From NCBI GenBank assembly GCA_030533445.1, contig CM060064.1, forward strand, positions 42,365,287 to 42,429,286: 64,000 bases of DNA, read 5' to 3'. Positions 1 to 12,062 of the stretch are shown here, piece by piece. Numbering within the stretch: the stretch's first letter is position 1; each line of letters begins with the position of its first letter. Source of the stretch: Cyprinodon diabolis (taxonomy: Eukaryota > Chordata > Actinopteri > Cyprinodontiformes > Cyprinodontidae). The notes under the pieces are model-generated. The model worked only from the letters and a program-made list of their open reading frames with translations, searched no databases and was not told the DNA's origin. Both the position numbers and the translations under genes were made by a program.

Positions 1-195
1 CACACACACGGTCATGCTTCTCTATCCTTGCGGGGACTTTTCATTTGACTTCAATTAATTTCTATAGCTTTACTCTGACCCTTACCCTAAAGCTAACCAT
101 TATGGGTTTATACCTGACACCTAACCCTGAAACAGCAATTGTACCCATGGGGATGAGGCATTGCTCCCTAGAGGACCAGTCGGTCCCCACAATGC
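1..195. repeat. Teleost dispersed repeat with CCCTAA-like runs and GGTCCCCACAAT end
   Basis: The segment opens with a short CA run. It then holds a low-complexity stretch built from variants of CCTAACCCT and ends in the motif GGTCCCCACAAT near 180-193. This combination (a 'ggggac' motif, CCCTAA-rich centre and 'tccccacaa' end) is a common interspersed repeat of fish genomes, which I know by its look rather than by a database name. It has no reading frame of note and probably continues beyond the left edge of the window. Confidence 0.6.
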
Positions 196-383
196 GCTAT
201 GATTTATGAAAATGTATCACCCACACACACATCCTCACATTTCTTTTTCACAGACAGCCATGAAACATTTCTAAGTTCATTAGCTGAAGATGAATCTACT
301 ATATCGCATAAGAAAACTGCAGTACATCAATTATATTACTGTATTGCAATATTTGCACCAAGTTTTAAAGTGATCTTCTATAC

Positions 384-585
384 CAGGCATCCCCAAACTC
401 GGTCCTCCAGGGCCGCTGTCCTGCAGGTTTTAAGGGTTTCCCTGCTTAGCACAGCTGATTATCATGAATGCAGTAGAGCAGAAGCCTGTTAATCAGCTTT
501 CAATTAAAATCAGCTGTGCTGGAGCAAGGAAATCTCTAAAACCTGCAGGACAGCGGCCCTCGAGGACCGAGTTTGGGGATGCCTG
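384..585. mobile_element. Non-autonomous hAT element (MITE), 202 bp, with 8-bp target duplication
   Basis: The two ends are long inverted repeats. The left arm starts CAGGCATCCCCAAACTCGG and the right arm ends with its near-perfect reverse complement, roughly 48 bp per arm with a few mismatches. The element is flanked by the identical 8-mer ttctatac at 376-383 and 586-593. An 8-bp target-site duplication with CAG..CTG ends is the hallmark of the hAT superfamily. No coding capacity remains, so it must have been moved by a transposase made elsewhere. The perfect duplication suggests a fairly recent insertion. Confidence 0.9.
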
Positions 586-807
586 TTCTATACAGTAGCA
601 CATCAAGGTTATTAGCTTATGATCAGCGCCTAATTGTCTTTTTTTAGATTTTTTTTCAGCATCACTTTCATTGCCTTTATTGGACCAAGAAAGCTGGGGC
701 AGTGGGGGTCCCCTATTTGTGCAGAGCTTGCTATGATCCTTTCTGTCCACCTTAGATAGATGAACTCCAGGCCATGTGTGAAATTTTGCTCACCCAGAAT
801 AGAAAGG

Positions 808-1044
808 ATAGAAATAGGAATAGAACTTTGTTGATCTCACAACTGAGAAATTCACTCCCTGCATTTGATCCATTTGATCGATCCCCTTTGGGGAGCAGTG
901 GGCTGCCACTGTGTGGCGCCATGGGAGCAGTGTGGAATTAAAGGTCTTGCTCAAAGACCCAGACTGCCAGCTGTGGGAATCAAACCAGGTACTTGTAACC
1001 TTTTGAGAGCATAAGTGCACTGCTCTAACCCAACACTCCCAGCC
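808..1044 (-). mobile_element. tRNA-derived SINE, family A, copy 1
   Basis: Read on the minus strand, the copy begins with a degraded tRNA-like head whose A-box region is GTTGGGTTAGAGCAGTG and whose B-box-like motif is GGTTTGATTCC. A family body follows, with the landmarks 'gagcaagacc' and 'ccacactgctccc' and a 3' part with 'aaatgcaggga'. The same body is found at 58985-59157 on the same strand. SINEs of this design are transcribed by RNA polymerase III and mobilised by LINE reverse transcriptase. No clear target duplication could be set, so the edges are approximate. Confidence 0.7.
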
Positions 1045-2617
1045 AAATTAAGATTAGTTTTTTATATCAAAGGACCTATCTTCAAGCCAAAGATTATCTT
1101 TATTACATTATTGCTTAACGTTAATAACCTGAAGAATAACTAAACATGTAGTCGCTGTATTTCAAGAGTGCTTATACACTAAATCTAAAGTTAGTTCCTC
1201 AATTTGCTAGTAACACATTAACTGTGCTTACCGCTTCAATGGCATTTTTGGACAAATGGCATTTTTTAAGTTTAGAGCAGAGATTGACTGATAAAGGTTA
1301 TTTTAAGGCCAATTATTTTCACATCAATCCAAAGGGATTATATAATTGAATCACAGACATTCTGCATGGAAAATTATGTCATGTTGTGAAAGGAGGATCA
1401 TTTTCAACACAGACAGCCAGCCAACACCACAACGCTACACTAGAAGGTAGGAAAAAAAAAAACAAAGCCATTTACAACTTTGTCAAAGCCTCTTCATGCT
1501 GTTTGAGGTCGACAGTAATTTATTTCCTGCAGTTTTTCAACAATCTGTTGATAGTAGGGATATTTATGAGCTAAATCACAGGATGTCTCTAGACGTTTAC
1601 ATTTGCAAACCGTCGCCAGCAGGAACTGCTGCTCACGTGCTGTGTTTTGCAGATCCGTCCATGTTACAAATTTTCCTAGGTGCTCCGTATGAAAATTCTG
1701 TCCATGCGTAGCAGTGTGGAAACCCAAAATGATAAAGCAAAATTCAAGCTTAACAATTCCCAAATATCTGCGATATTTTGGGGACCGTTCTTAGAGCCTG
1801 TATTAGTTTTTCTTCCTGATTTACACATTAAAACATACACTTGGATAACAAATGTTACACATGTCACAATTTAATCAACAAACAAACATGTAATGAGAAA
1901 TCAAACTAAATGTTAACTTGAATAGCAAACGGAGGGAGTGGAAATGCACATGCTTCACTTGATCTCAACGCATGGTTGCAGAATGCCCTGATGCATTGGT
2001 TCCCTAACTTCCTCTATTTGTGTACAAGAAAGTTTTTCACCCGCTCAATCTCTAGCTCCAATTTTCAGCAGTTCAAAAAAACTAAAGAAAAATCAACAAT
2101 AAAATAGATTTTGCAGTGAAATAAACTTGATCATAAATGCTAAAACCTCTTATTACAAGGCTAAAACTGCCACCTGTAAAATTATTTTAAGTAATTTTTC
2201 CTTTCAATAAAGGAATAAATGAGAAAATTATCTCAAGCAGGGACTCTTTTAACACATATCCACCACACCCCCTGCAATTACACAATCCCACGCCCAGAAT
2301 TAGGGAATTATTGTACTTATAAATTGGCAAATGCATGCACATATCTGCCAATAGTGATACAAGAAAAATAAATAGCCAAAAATATTACCCTGCCAGCCTA
2401 ACCTTTGGATGGAAAGAAATGCTTTGTGTAACACACCAGACTACATGAAATAAACTTGGATGGTTCAAATATTTCTTTTTTGTTTTACCAAAGACTCTTA
2501 GCTATAATTATTGATTTTTAAAATTTTTTTGTTATTTCTTTTCTATTAGTTTTTTTATTCATTTTATTTATGCTGTAATCGGCAGGTGAAATATGCTGTT
2601 ATTGTTATGGAAATAAA
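1045..2617. other. AT-rich sequence, no gene seen
   Basis: No repeat ends, RNA gene or exon-like frame could be supported here. The short open frames around 1386-1874 overlap one another on both strands and have no recognisable domain. Confidence 0.5.
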
Positions 2618-2720
2618 GATGGATGGATGGATGGATGGATGGATGGATGGATGGAGAAAGAAAGAGAGGGAGTAAGGATGGACCAGATTCGAACTAAAAA
2701 CTGAGTAAATTTGTACTTTA
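2618..2720. repeat. GGAT microsatellite plus about 65 bp of flank (copy 1 of a duplicated unit)
   Basis: A run of nine or so GGAT units (2618-2654) follows a LINE-like 'aaataaa' end. It is followed by a purine-rich stretch, gagaaagaaagagaggg, and about 45 bp more. The same microsatellite plus the same flank recurs at 3089-3198 with only a few base changes, so the unit was duplicated as a block and the second copy did not arise as an independent slippage run. Confidence 0.85.
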
Positions 2721-3088
2721 ATAAGTCCAATTTAGCCATGAAACCTCCCACACTAAAATGAGAGGTGTTTCAGTTTCATTGTCCAACCCCTGTAATTTAT
2801 AGTCATTCTAAACCAGGCATTGGTGTAAGAGAATACAGAATTTAAAGCTTTACAGATGCAAAATCAAAAAAGTCTAAAAGTCATCACAGCAGTAAATCAC
2901 CTAAAAATCCAACGATGCATAAGACTCAGTTCATTTTAGAGGCTTTTTTCTGAAATGGGAATATGCAGCATTCAGCTGAAAACAAAGCAAAAACGGAAAA
3001 TAAATAAAAAATCACAGACTGGAAAGATTAAATATTTCGATCTCAGTTTGATCCTTGTTTACGTTCCCCTTATACTTGAATCTGTTTC
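2721..3088. other. Spacer between the two GGAT copies, no gene seen
   Basis: AT-rich sequence without a recognised element. An open frame running through the second microsatellite is a by-product of the GGAT repeat and is not taken as a gene. Confidence 0.4.
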
Positions 3089-3198
3089 ATGGATGGATGG
3101 ATGGATGGATGGATGGATGGATGGATGGATGGAGAAAGAAAGAGAGGGAGTAAGGATGGACCAAATTCTAACTAAAAACTGAGTAAAATTGTACTTAA
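3089..3198. repeat. GGAT microsatellite plus the same flank (copy 2)
   Basis: About eleven GGAT units are followed by the purine-rich flank gagaaagaaagagaggg and the downstream 45 bp shared with 2655-2720. The left sides of the two copies differ (an AATAAA-like LINE tail in copy 1, unrelated sequence in copy 2), which places one duplication boundary at the microsatellite itself. Confidence 0.85.
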
Positions 3199-4679
3199 AG
3201 TGTAAAAAAAATTTAGTCCTACAGCCGGATGCATGGCAGCTTTTGGGTGATCAGGCAATGTTTTTCTTTGTAATAAAAGCTCTTTTTTTTGTTGCTGAAT
3301 CCCCCAACTTCGCCCCTACCCCCATTTTTTTAAACAAGGGACCTTTAATTTGGCGTGAAGGAAGCAATGAATTGTAGAGTGTACTTTTCCACCGACTGCC
3401 TGGGAAGTGTAGGCCTCTTTCTCTATCCTCTTTCCAAAGCGAAGCCCAATAGGTAACACATGTTTTATTACAGCCCCTACTGAACTCTCTTATCCCATCA
3501 TGTCCTCTGTCTGCCTTTCACCCATTTGCTTTAGGTCATGTGTACCTTAATACATTTATGTAAAATCTGCTGCTTTGTAAATAGAAACAAGGCAGTTAAC
3601 AGTTAAATTAAACATTTTTTTTGTTTTTATGTATTTTTAATATTGATCTCTTTGGAATTTCAGATTGCATTGAGTGAATCAATGTATGGTGTTATTCTAA
3701 GGGGGGCTTCTGTGTGTGTTCTTGGAGGATTTGTGGACACTTTATCAGAGGAGACGTGTCAATTAGCCGGGAGGTACAGACGGTAGAGCTGGAGTTTAAA
3801 GGTCAGAACAGGGGGAGAGGATTCGTCAGCTGTCACTAACTATAAAAACATACTGTGGCCTTGTACGTGTGAGTGTGTGTGTGTGTAGTATGCTGAGGGC
3901 TTGATTGTGGCTGAGTAGACCCGGAGAAGACTGGGAACAGACACCCGGCTCACTGTGTGTGGGGACATTTACCTCTTCAACAAGACTGACAGCACCAAAT
4001 TCAAACAAATTGTTGCCTCTGACACAAAGAAGCATTCATTTAATGTGTATTTTCATTTTACTTCGATTCAAAGCAAAGAATACAGACTTCCATGCTTGCA
4101 ATAAAAAAATTAACAAACACACCACACCTATATTTTGTTACCATACACCATAAATCATTCATTTATGTTGATAAACACATAATAAAGGATGTGTTTTGAA
4201 GTTTTTAGTGCGTTTTAAAGAAAAGTCTGTTTAAATGGCTTTCTTTGGTTAAAATTCATTTGATGAAAAAGAGAAACAGAACTCTTGAGCCGAGTTTTGC
4301 ATAAATAAAACTCTTACTCAAACAGACATCATACTTGAAACAACCATAAACCTCAGCTGGTTTCAATGGAAGCTTATCCATTAATGTGATTAATGCCAAG
4401 TGTCTGCATGTTGAAGAACTCATTCCTAAACCTCTTAAAAATAGATCTTAAGTATCTTCCTCTTATCTTAAATGTGCTTTTATTCCTTAGGTGAACATAT
4501 AAGCGATCAGAAAACAAACTTTATGTTATAGATGTTCATTTTTCCCATTGATGCCTATGAACAGCCTTCACTGACTATTCTTACTGGTTAAAAAAAACAC
4601 AACTCAAGATGCATTTGAAGGCTTCCTAACTGATGGTTAAATTTGCATGTTTTAAACAGGAAATATAGAAAGGGAAATT
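3199..4679. other. No gene seen; short GT microsatellite
   Basis: Mostly AT-rich sequence with a short GT run near 3873-3886. Nothing with domain content or repeat termini was found. Confidence 0.45.
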
Positions 4680-4682
4680 TTA

Positions 4683-5138
4683 GGCCGTGTCCGAATGTCC
4701 TCCCTAATCACTATATAGGGCACTATGTAGTGATTACGCCATTTTAAATAAGTTTACAAAAATCTACTGGATGAAAAAATAGTGGACTCGAAATTTCCCA
4801 CTATGCACCTTGAAAAGTAGTGATCATTGATGGTCAGTAGATGAGCAGATATATCCAGGAATGCTTTGTGAAGAGAGCTCTCTTTGCAAAGCATCATGGG
4901 ATTTGTTGTCAAAGCGGCATGCTGTCATCATAGTCTGTCACTGCTTGACACAGGCGACAATTAACAAAGATGGCACCGGCATAGTGCGGAGGCAGAGTCA
5001 CATGACCAGCTGGGAGTGAAAATAAGTGATCATCTGTCCAAATAGTAACTTAACTGAGTTCACTATAAAGTCCACTGTATAGTCCCCGCTCTATATAGGG
5101 ATTGAGGTATCTAGGAGTTACGACGTTTGGACACAGCT
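4683..5138. mobile_element. PIF/Harbinger-like MITE, 456 bp
   Basis: The left end GGCCGTGTCC and the right end GGACACAGCT are inverted repeats (8 of 10 bases). They are flanked by TTA on both sides (4680-4682 and 5139-5141). A 3-bp TTA/TWA duplication is typical of PIF/Harbinger elements. Just inside each end lies a second mirrored motif around CTATATAGGG. No transposase sequence is left. The superfamily call rests only on the duplication length and TIRs, and a short TTA could match by chance in AT-rich DNA. Confidence 0.65.
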
Positions 5139-5141
5139 TTA

Positions 5142-6932
5142 GACTGTGCAGCGAATGGTGCAGTTGGAACTAATCTTGTACATTTACAATTGGTTTAATA
5201 TCTGAAAACTTTCAAATTACCTTTTATTTTACTGTGTAAAATCTAAAGACTCTATTTGTGTCAACTGAGAACGTGTCACTACAAGAAAAGAGGGAATCTG
5301 TAGGGAGCACAATCAAGTCCCAAATCTTATCCTATATAATAAACCTCTATTAGATACTGTACATTTGAAGAAATATGTGTAATAATCTATAAAAACTGTT
5401 AGGGTTTTTTGTAATTTATGTCATTGTATTTCTTTCCTCTGCAATCTATTTTTTAAGCAGTCATTTTTTTGGGATGTTTGGCGTAATCAACACAAATTGC
5501 AAGGTCCAGATTTTATTAATCCTACACAATCCCCAAAGAGAAGGATAGATTATTTTGTAAATAAAGGGAAGTAAAGTTAATTTTTGCCCGAGTGATGAGT
5601 CTGAGGTTATTACCCTGTTTTCCAAACTTCCTGTAACTCTTTAAAGTTCTTGAAATCACCTTTTCCTTTGAGAGCTTAAGTGTTTCCCCTTGCAAAGCGA
5701 AAAGTGATCAGTGTCAGTAGAAAGAGTCAGTTTGGTCCTCCTAGTCTTGGCATTGGCTCAAAACAAAGTACAGGCTTAAGACCGCAGACAGAAGTATTAC
5801 TGGTACATAATGGGTCCTTTCCTCTCCATCCCCTTTGGTCCAGCATCACACCCTTTCATTCTTCCCTCCAGCTCTGTCCTTTCCTCCTCTCACACTGTAG
5901 TCTTATGCTTGTGTAACCCTCGTTATAAAAAAGTGTGTATTAGTGTGATTACAGTGGACATGATTAGTTTCCTTCATTAGGCCAAAGGCCGGGATTTGCT
6001 CCATGGCAAATATTGAGCCATGGAAATGAGACGTTTGCACACACACACACCGAAACGACACACCTCTTAAACCAGCCTCATACGTGCTCACAGTCCCAGA
6101 CAGAACATTCCTCATTTATTCAGCAAATGGTCATTTACGCACGTTCCCACAAACACACATGAATACATTCAGCCTATGCTCAGATCTATCCCCATGGAAA
6201 TTGACACAAAATCACACACATGTGCAGGCTGGTGCAGATGTTGGCTCTGCCCTGTTTTACTGGGGCTCTAATTAATTCCAGCGATTAATGAGATGCGATC
6301 AATTCCAGACTGCGCTGAGCCCACAGTCACTACATGTATGCAAGTCGTCTCTCAGTAACACACAACAAAGTTTAGTTAACAGTTAGCCTGACCCGTTTGA
6401 ACGTCTGACCCACCTCCAGTCATGACTGTGAAATGAAATAAAAACCTTCTCTTTATATTCTATTAAAGATGCAAAAAAAATCCATTGAATTGTCCAAAAA
6501 AACTCTTTAATAAAACAGAATCAGCAAAATGTTGAGGTTTAGTAATGTAGGCATTTGAATAACAGCACCACCAAGTCTCTACTGATCTGCATATTGTTTT
6601 CTGAATGTTAGCTTGTTTGTGTGCGACTGGATGAATGTGGTTCAAGTTTAAAGCGCTTTGAGTGGTTTGGCCACTGGCCAACTGGCCAATGGCAGTGAGA
6701 CTAGGTAGAACATCAGGTTCACATAGAAAGAGAAGTTTACAAACTGGATATTTGGAAGACTGAAAATAATTTTATAGATGTGACTAAAGATTTTAAAGCA
6801 TTTCTTTTCCCTTCATGTGATCTGTTAAACTCAGATAAAACATAATTGTATTTATTTTCAGTTCCATACAGTAAAAACTTTTCACTCAGTGTTTAGTGCT
6901 GAAGATTCTTAGTCATCCAGGTCATAGTCATT
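5142..6932. other. No gene seen; short CA microsatellite at 6038-6051
   Basis: Unassigned sequence of ordinary composition. A motif tggcca/tggccaa is repeated three times near 6668-6692. No exon or repeat termini were supported. Confidence 0.45.
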
Positions 6933-6940
6933 CCAAAAAG

Positions 6941-7771
6941 CAGTGTTGTAGTACTCGAGATCGGTCTTGGTCTCAAGACCGGTCTCGAGACCATTTTTTG
7001 ATTGTCTCGGTCTCGTCTCGGACTTGACCGCATTTGGTCTCGGTCTTGTCTCGGGCACTGAGGACTCAGCATTTTATTTCAAGACCGGTCAAGACCACAA
7101 CTGTGGAAATAACACTAATCATCAGAATATTATCAGTTTCTTTAAGATCCTTCTTTTTATTAGATGCTTGGATTCAAATCCAAGCTTTAACCTGTCTCAT
7201 TGGTAAATGCAGTGAAGGAGATCAATCTATTTTTTCAACAAATTATCTGTCTCATAACATATTTCACAACTTGGTGACAGATATAGATTTATTTAAGAAA
7301 AGTTATATAATATAGCTTTAATCTGTGTATGAGAGAGAAACAAGAGAAATGATTGGCTTTTTTTCAGTTTTACACTTTTTACAGAATTTTGCACATTGTT
7401 TTGAAATAGCACATTTAAAAACAACATAAATGTATGTACTGTTCATGAACGGCAGAGAAAATACAATTTTGATTGACTTTGATTAATTGTTTGAAATTCT
7501 GTGATTACTACACAGAAGTACTAAATAAAGATGTTAATGTTAAGTCCAGTTCTGTGTGTTAAATATCTAGGTGTTTTTATGTGAATGTGGGTCTTTTAGA
7601 TAAATTTTTGTGACTTTGATCATGTTTCACATTTTATTGTCACATACTGGCGCTGGTCTTGGTTTTGACTCGGTCTCGACTTCCCTCGGTCTTGGTCTTG
7701 ACTTGGTCTCGGACCGTAAAAGTCTTGGTCCTGTCTCGGTCTCGGGTTAGGTGGTCTTGACCACAACAATG
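6941..7771. mobile_element. Non-autonomous hAT element, 831 bp (short copy of the CAGTGTTGTAG family)
   Basis: The element starts CAGTGTTGTAGTACTCGAG and ends in CCACAACAATG, an imperfect inverted terminus. It is bracketed by a perfect 8-bp duplication, ccaaaaag, at 6933-6940 and 7772-7779, which places it in the hAT superfamily. Both ends are filled with subterminal repeats of the type GGTCTCGGTCTTG in both orientations, the usual binding-site arrays of hAT transposases. The middle is AT-rich and non-coding. A longer relative lies at 45358-46783 and shares both ends and the AT-rich core. Confidence 0.92.
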
Positions 7772-7788
7772 CCAAAAAGTAAAAAAAA

Positions 7789-8558
7789 ACAATCCACTGG
7801 ACTCTATGTTTGAAGATGTTTCCCTTCCCATCCAGGAAACTTTTTCAATTCAAAATGTCAGAAATAGAGTTGAGTTCGAGGCTTTATATAGTAGCCCAAT
7901 AAAGCCTTGTTTTGGCTTAGAAAACATGCAAATTGAAACGACAAACCCAATACCTTGCAGGCTAACCCCCGGCTCACACCGACTCCGGTCTTACCGTGCG
8001 GTGCGGTGGGTGCGGCGCCGCAGTGATTCCAAGTCATTAAAAAGACGTAAACCTCTCTCACCGGCTGCTGAGCTGTCCAGCTGCGGTTACCGAGACACTC
8101 CGGCGCTGCATAAAATTCCGCAAGAAAGCTATCCTTGCGGCGTGCCGGTAGCCCTCCGCAACAAGCTCTCCAAAATATCCTTATTTGGGCCATGTTATCG
8201 CGTGAAGTTACGTGAACTCAAGTGAACTTCTGTTCTCGCGAGTTATATCTCCGGACCTGTTGCCGGAGCCGCAGAGCCGCACCGCACCATAGTCAAAAGG
8301 GCGGTGTGAGAGGGGGTGTGCGGGAGTTGCGGTCTCCGTCGGCTCGGTAACCGCACCGGAGCCAGTGTGAGCAAGGGGTCACAAAGAGGCCAAACGACTC
8401 CCATTCCAAAGAGGCAGACCTGTTCTTCCAGTTCAATTTGTATGTTTTCTTTGTTGGGCTACTGTATAAAGCAATTAATGAATGAATATATTGGCAAAAG
8501 CTTCCTGGATGGGAAGCGACACGTCATCAAACTTGGAAACCAAGTCCAGTGGATTGTT
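7789..8558. repeat. Large imperfect inverted repeat enclosing a GC-rich element
   Basis: The left arm (about 7789-7945) and right arm (about 8420-8558) are reverse complements with several indels. Shared landmarks include 'caatccactggac', 'cttcccatccaggaa' and 'cagtagcccaa'. The arms resemble the 3' part of a retroelement-like repeat common in fish, here present head to head. A separate GC-rich element with its own inverted ends fills the centre. The arms abut the right target duplication of the neighbouring hAT element. Confidence 0.75.
7966..8378. mobile_element. GC-rich palindromic MITE, PIF/Harbinger-like (tentative)
   Basis: The ends CCCCCGGCTCACACC and, in reverse complement, CCCCTTGCTCACACT match at 20 of the first 24 positions. 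The flanking triplets are taa and tca, an imperfect version of the 3-bp TWA duplication of PIF/Harbinger elements. The interior is strongly GC-rich with many CpG and CCGC/GCGG motifs, in sharp contrast to its AT-rich surroundings. The two halves pair with each other over much of the length. A frame of 139 codons crosses it but looks incidental. Confidence 0.65.
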
Positions 8559-10217
8559 TGTTTTTTTTTTACTTTTTTGGAACTCAGTGTTTAGATTTGT
8601 TTATGAAAGCATTTGTTAAAGAAGTCCTACTCTCAATTCTTGTTTATATTGATTAGAACAGCAACAACCAGTTCACCGTTAGTTTTCACTTAATAAAATA
8701 TAGATTATCAGCTGCTCATATTTAGTTTGATTGTTCTTCTACTCCAAAGAAAACCCCGGAATATTGTTGATGATCAAAATGAACAATCAATGCAGTAGTG
8801 CACATTATACGTTGACTTCTATGGCCCTGTTAAATGTTCATGTGTGTTTTTGATTTGGTCTCTAAGGAGAACCTTTAGTTTTTGCTGAACAACATCAGTA
8901 AGACCCAATTTTGTATCTAAATCAGATACACATGGGGATGTATATGTATCAGAACAGGAATGTAAAAATCTAGCCTCTGTTCAAACAACTGTGTTATCAC
9001 TTTTAAAAATCAAGCGTCCACTCAAATGTTAATAATCCTAAACCTCTGATTGGCCATAGATTCACTATCTGATTTCCTAGCACAAACAGAAGGGTAGCTA
9101 TGTGCTGAGCTGGTGCTGTGCTAGCCTGGTTGAGGAAGAGGATTTAAGTCGAACAAAGCAGCTGGGCCCCTGCCAGAGCCAAAGCCTGTTGAGTTTGATG
9201 ACCTTTTCCCCCCAGTGTGTGTTTTCATATATGTATGTGTATCAAAATAGAAGGATCCTACCTGCAAACAGACTCTAGGTGATGCAGTACGGGTGCATGA
9301 GGTCATTTCAACACACCTAACTTTCTCTCACCATAGCTTTCTGAAGCACAGTAAAAATGTATGGGAACTCCCTTAGATAAAGGCGCTGATTAACGCAGTC
9401 TCTCTCCATTTAAACACGCTAAGAGCAATTTTTTTGTCTTTTGCGGTGTATTGAGTTATGACCCAATGTTTATGGCATACTACATCTCTCTGCAAAGATG
9501 CAGAGCGGTGTTTATGTGTGTTTGTCAGATTATGTGTGTGGGTGTGGGAGGGTGAGAGGACCTACAAGCAGCTTTCTTGGAAGCACAGAGCTTTGACATT
9601 TGTCTGAGCTTGTGGTATATGTGTGTATATCTAGCTCAGTTTATGTGTTAGGCTGTTTATTGCTGCATCTTTTGGAGAAAGTGTTTATGCAAACAAAATT
9701 GGTCTACTCTTCTAAAAGCATGGACTGGATGTACTGTAGCCAGCGTGAGGGTCTGGCTCTGAAACTCCTGTCTCCTTTTTTTTCATCAGTAGACATCAAT
9801 TCAAATCAGTGGATATTTACATTAAAGTAGTACTTTGTCCTTTTTTTCCCCCCTGGTTGTCTATTTTTGTCTTTGTGTTTGTTCCGGGTCTTTTTTTAGC
9901 TGCTTAATTGGTTTCTGATTAGACTGGTGCCGCTTCTTATAGCCATCCATTACTGCCAAATTACTCCCTCACTCTGACTACTAATCATTCTAAAGGTTTC
10001 CTAGGGTAAACTGAGAGTTTAAACTTAACGATCAGTATCGCTTTGCATTAGTTTAAAGAGTGCCCCATTAAGTGGCACATTAAAAAAGAATTTCGAAGTA
10101 AATTACAAGATTTGGTAGGCAGTGTTTTCATTTGATTTTAACCGAATGATCAAACTTGCACAGAAATTGCAAATTTGATTTACCTTCCTTTGTCAAAATA
10201 CCGTTTTATCTACAAAG
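8559..10217. other. No gene seen
   Basis: AT-rich sequence with a GT-rich patch near 9500-9560. No element termini or convincing exons were recognised. Confidence 0.45.
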
Positions 10218-10225
10218 CTTCGAAT

Positions 10226-10601
10226 AAGCGCTGTAACTATCAGTTTTAGTAATCGATTATCAACCTTTTTTTTAAGAAATCCTTTGAATAAATAACATTT
10301 CTAAATAAACTAATAGTAGTAATATGAAAAAACAAATATAATTGTACATTATAGAAAAAAATACGTAATATACTTTTAATTTAGCAAAGGAAGGAACAAG
10401 AAAATGTCACCTTAATGAGAAAAATGTATATATCTGCGCATATAATTGTTTATACCTTATATCTGGAGGGTTTGGTCTTAATTGTAATTAGGGAACTTGC
10501 TCAGCAACTTTTTTAGAGTCTGTGTACCATTACTCTAGATTACGATTCGATTCAATATCAAATTAGCTTAATTACCAAATTGATTAATCATTTCAGCCCT
10601 A
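10226..10601. mobile_element. Degenerate hAT-like MITE
   Basis: The left end reads GCGCTGTAACTATCAG and the right end, in reverse complement, TAGGGCTGAAATGATTAATC. These are decayed versions of the 'tagggctg(c/t)aact' terminus seen on many fish hAT MITEs. The 8-mers outside (cttcgaat, ctttaaat) agree at 6 of 8 positions. Internal sequence is AT-rich and non-coding. The degree of decay marks it as an old copy. Confidence 0.5.
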
Positions 10602-10609
10602 CTTTAAAT

Positions 10610-12058
10610 TATATATTAAAACTGAGTTTTTTCCTCACATTATATTACAATCTAGTGGGAATGGGCAACTTTCTAGACAGGTGGATATACCATATATATG
10701 TACAAACGCATCATTCTTATGGTTTATTTAGGAAATGGTGTTCCTCATTTCTAGACATTTCTAGAGCACAGTGTGTATTAGTGCCGCTGCTGTGCACTGC
10801 TGGTCAGCTGACTAACACAAGGCTTTACTTTGTTCTTGCTTACAAACTGGTTAGAAAAAAGTAGTTAAAGAAAACAAATGCACTGTTCTATCATGTTTCA
10901 TGGGGATTATGTTTGCTAGTTTATTGATTCTGCAAGATTTGTTTATTCTATTATTTATTTTGTCTTCGTCTGATTGTCATTCCATTCTTTAGCATGTCTC
11001 CCAGGGTTTGTCCCCACACATTGAAGCAGCAGTCTATTGGAGTGGTATAGGTATGATGTGGTTGACGGGTGTGGTTTTTCTCCACAAAAGACAAAAAAGC
11101 CTAATTGTAAACGGGTTTCTGTAATGGCTCGAATGATTTATTTTGCAGATGCTGAACCTCATACCAAACAACATAAGAAGAGTTTACAGTTGCTGTTTGA
11201 CTAAACCAAATATGGAAGAATAGTCTCTTTGGCCAGTAAGCCCAACAAATTGAAACCTAAGATGTTCAAACACCCAAACCAGAGTCATTTTGCTCACAGG
11301 GTGGTTCCGTTTCACAGTTTCCATGTCGGTTCATGCTGCTCTGGAAGTGGCTCAGACAAATTTTTTGAATCTCTGAGGTTAAGATAGTTGAGGTATAATT
11401 ATACGTGTGGTCCTTTGTCAAGTCACCAAACTGAGTATTCCTGCACAGTATTTTTCTAAGGTCAGCAGCTCACACATATTTATAATCCTTGGAATATTTT
11501 GTCACTTTTGTCTTAGTTTGGCTTGTTTAGCTTCTATCAAGAAAAATTACTTCAAAGCTTTTATAACCCTGGGTGCTAGGAAAATATAACCTTTTCTTTA
11601 GCCAAATCAGATTAATGATGGGGTGTACCATTGGGACGTGGTTTCACATATCCATTATGTATCCCAGAACTGTTAGATCTGCCTAGCACTCCACATTACA
11701 TCTTATATCCAAACTCTTGCATGTCTGCCTTCCATTTCAGTAGCTTACAATGATCACTATTTTAGATTAAAACATTCTCTAAGCATCTGTTACTGTTGTA
11801 TATTCATACAAATTTGCACCAAATATCAGTGCAACACCCTAATAATACAAAAGCTTGGTCTCATGTTATACAATGTAGATGCTCTGTTTGCACAGATGAA
11901 GATTCACTCATCTCATCTTACCAAATGCTTGAAGACGTACCAGCGGAAGGGCTGTCTGTTCTTTTTAGATTAATTTAGTCAATCTTACTTCAGATGAATT
12001 CAAGGCATGATAGTATTTATAGAGAAGTGACCTTTATCCCCATCTGATCAGGTCATCG
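10610..12058. other. No gene seen
   Basis: Unassigned AT-rich sequence. Short frames around 10580-10864 and 11407-11978 have no recognised domain. Confidence 0.45.
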
Positions 12059-12062
12059 TTAA

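Noticed and set aside
7806..8225. 139-codon plus-strand frame and 111-codon minus-strand frame
   Set aside because: They span the junction of the outer inverted repeat and the GC-rich MITE, so they cannot represent one ancestral protein. GC-rich DNA has few stops.
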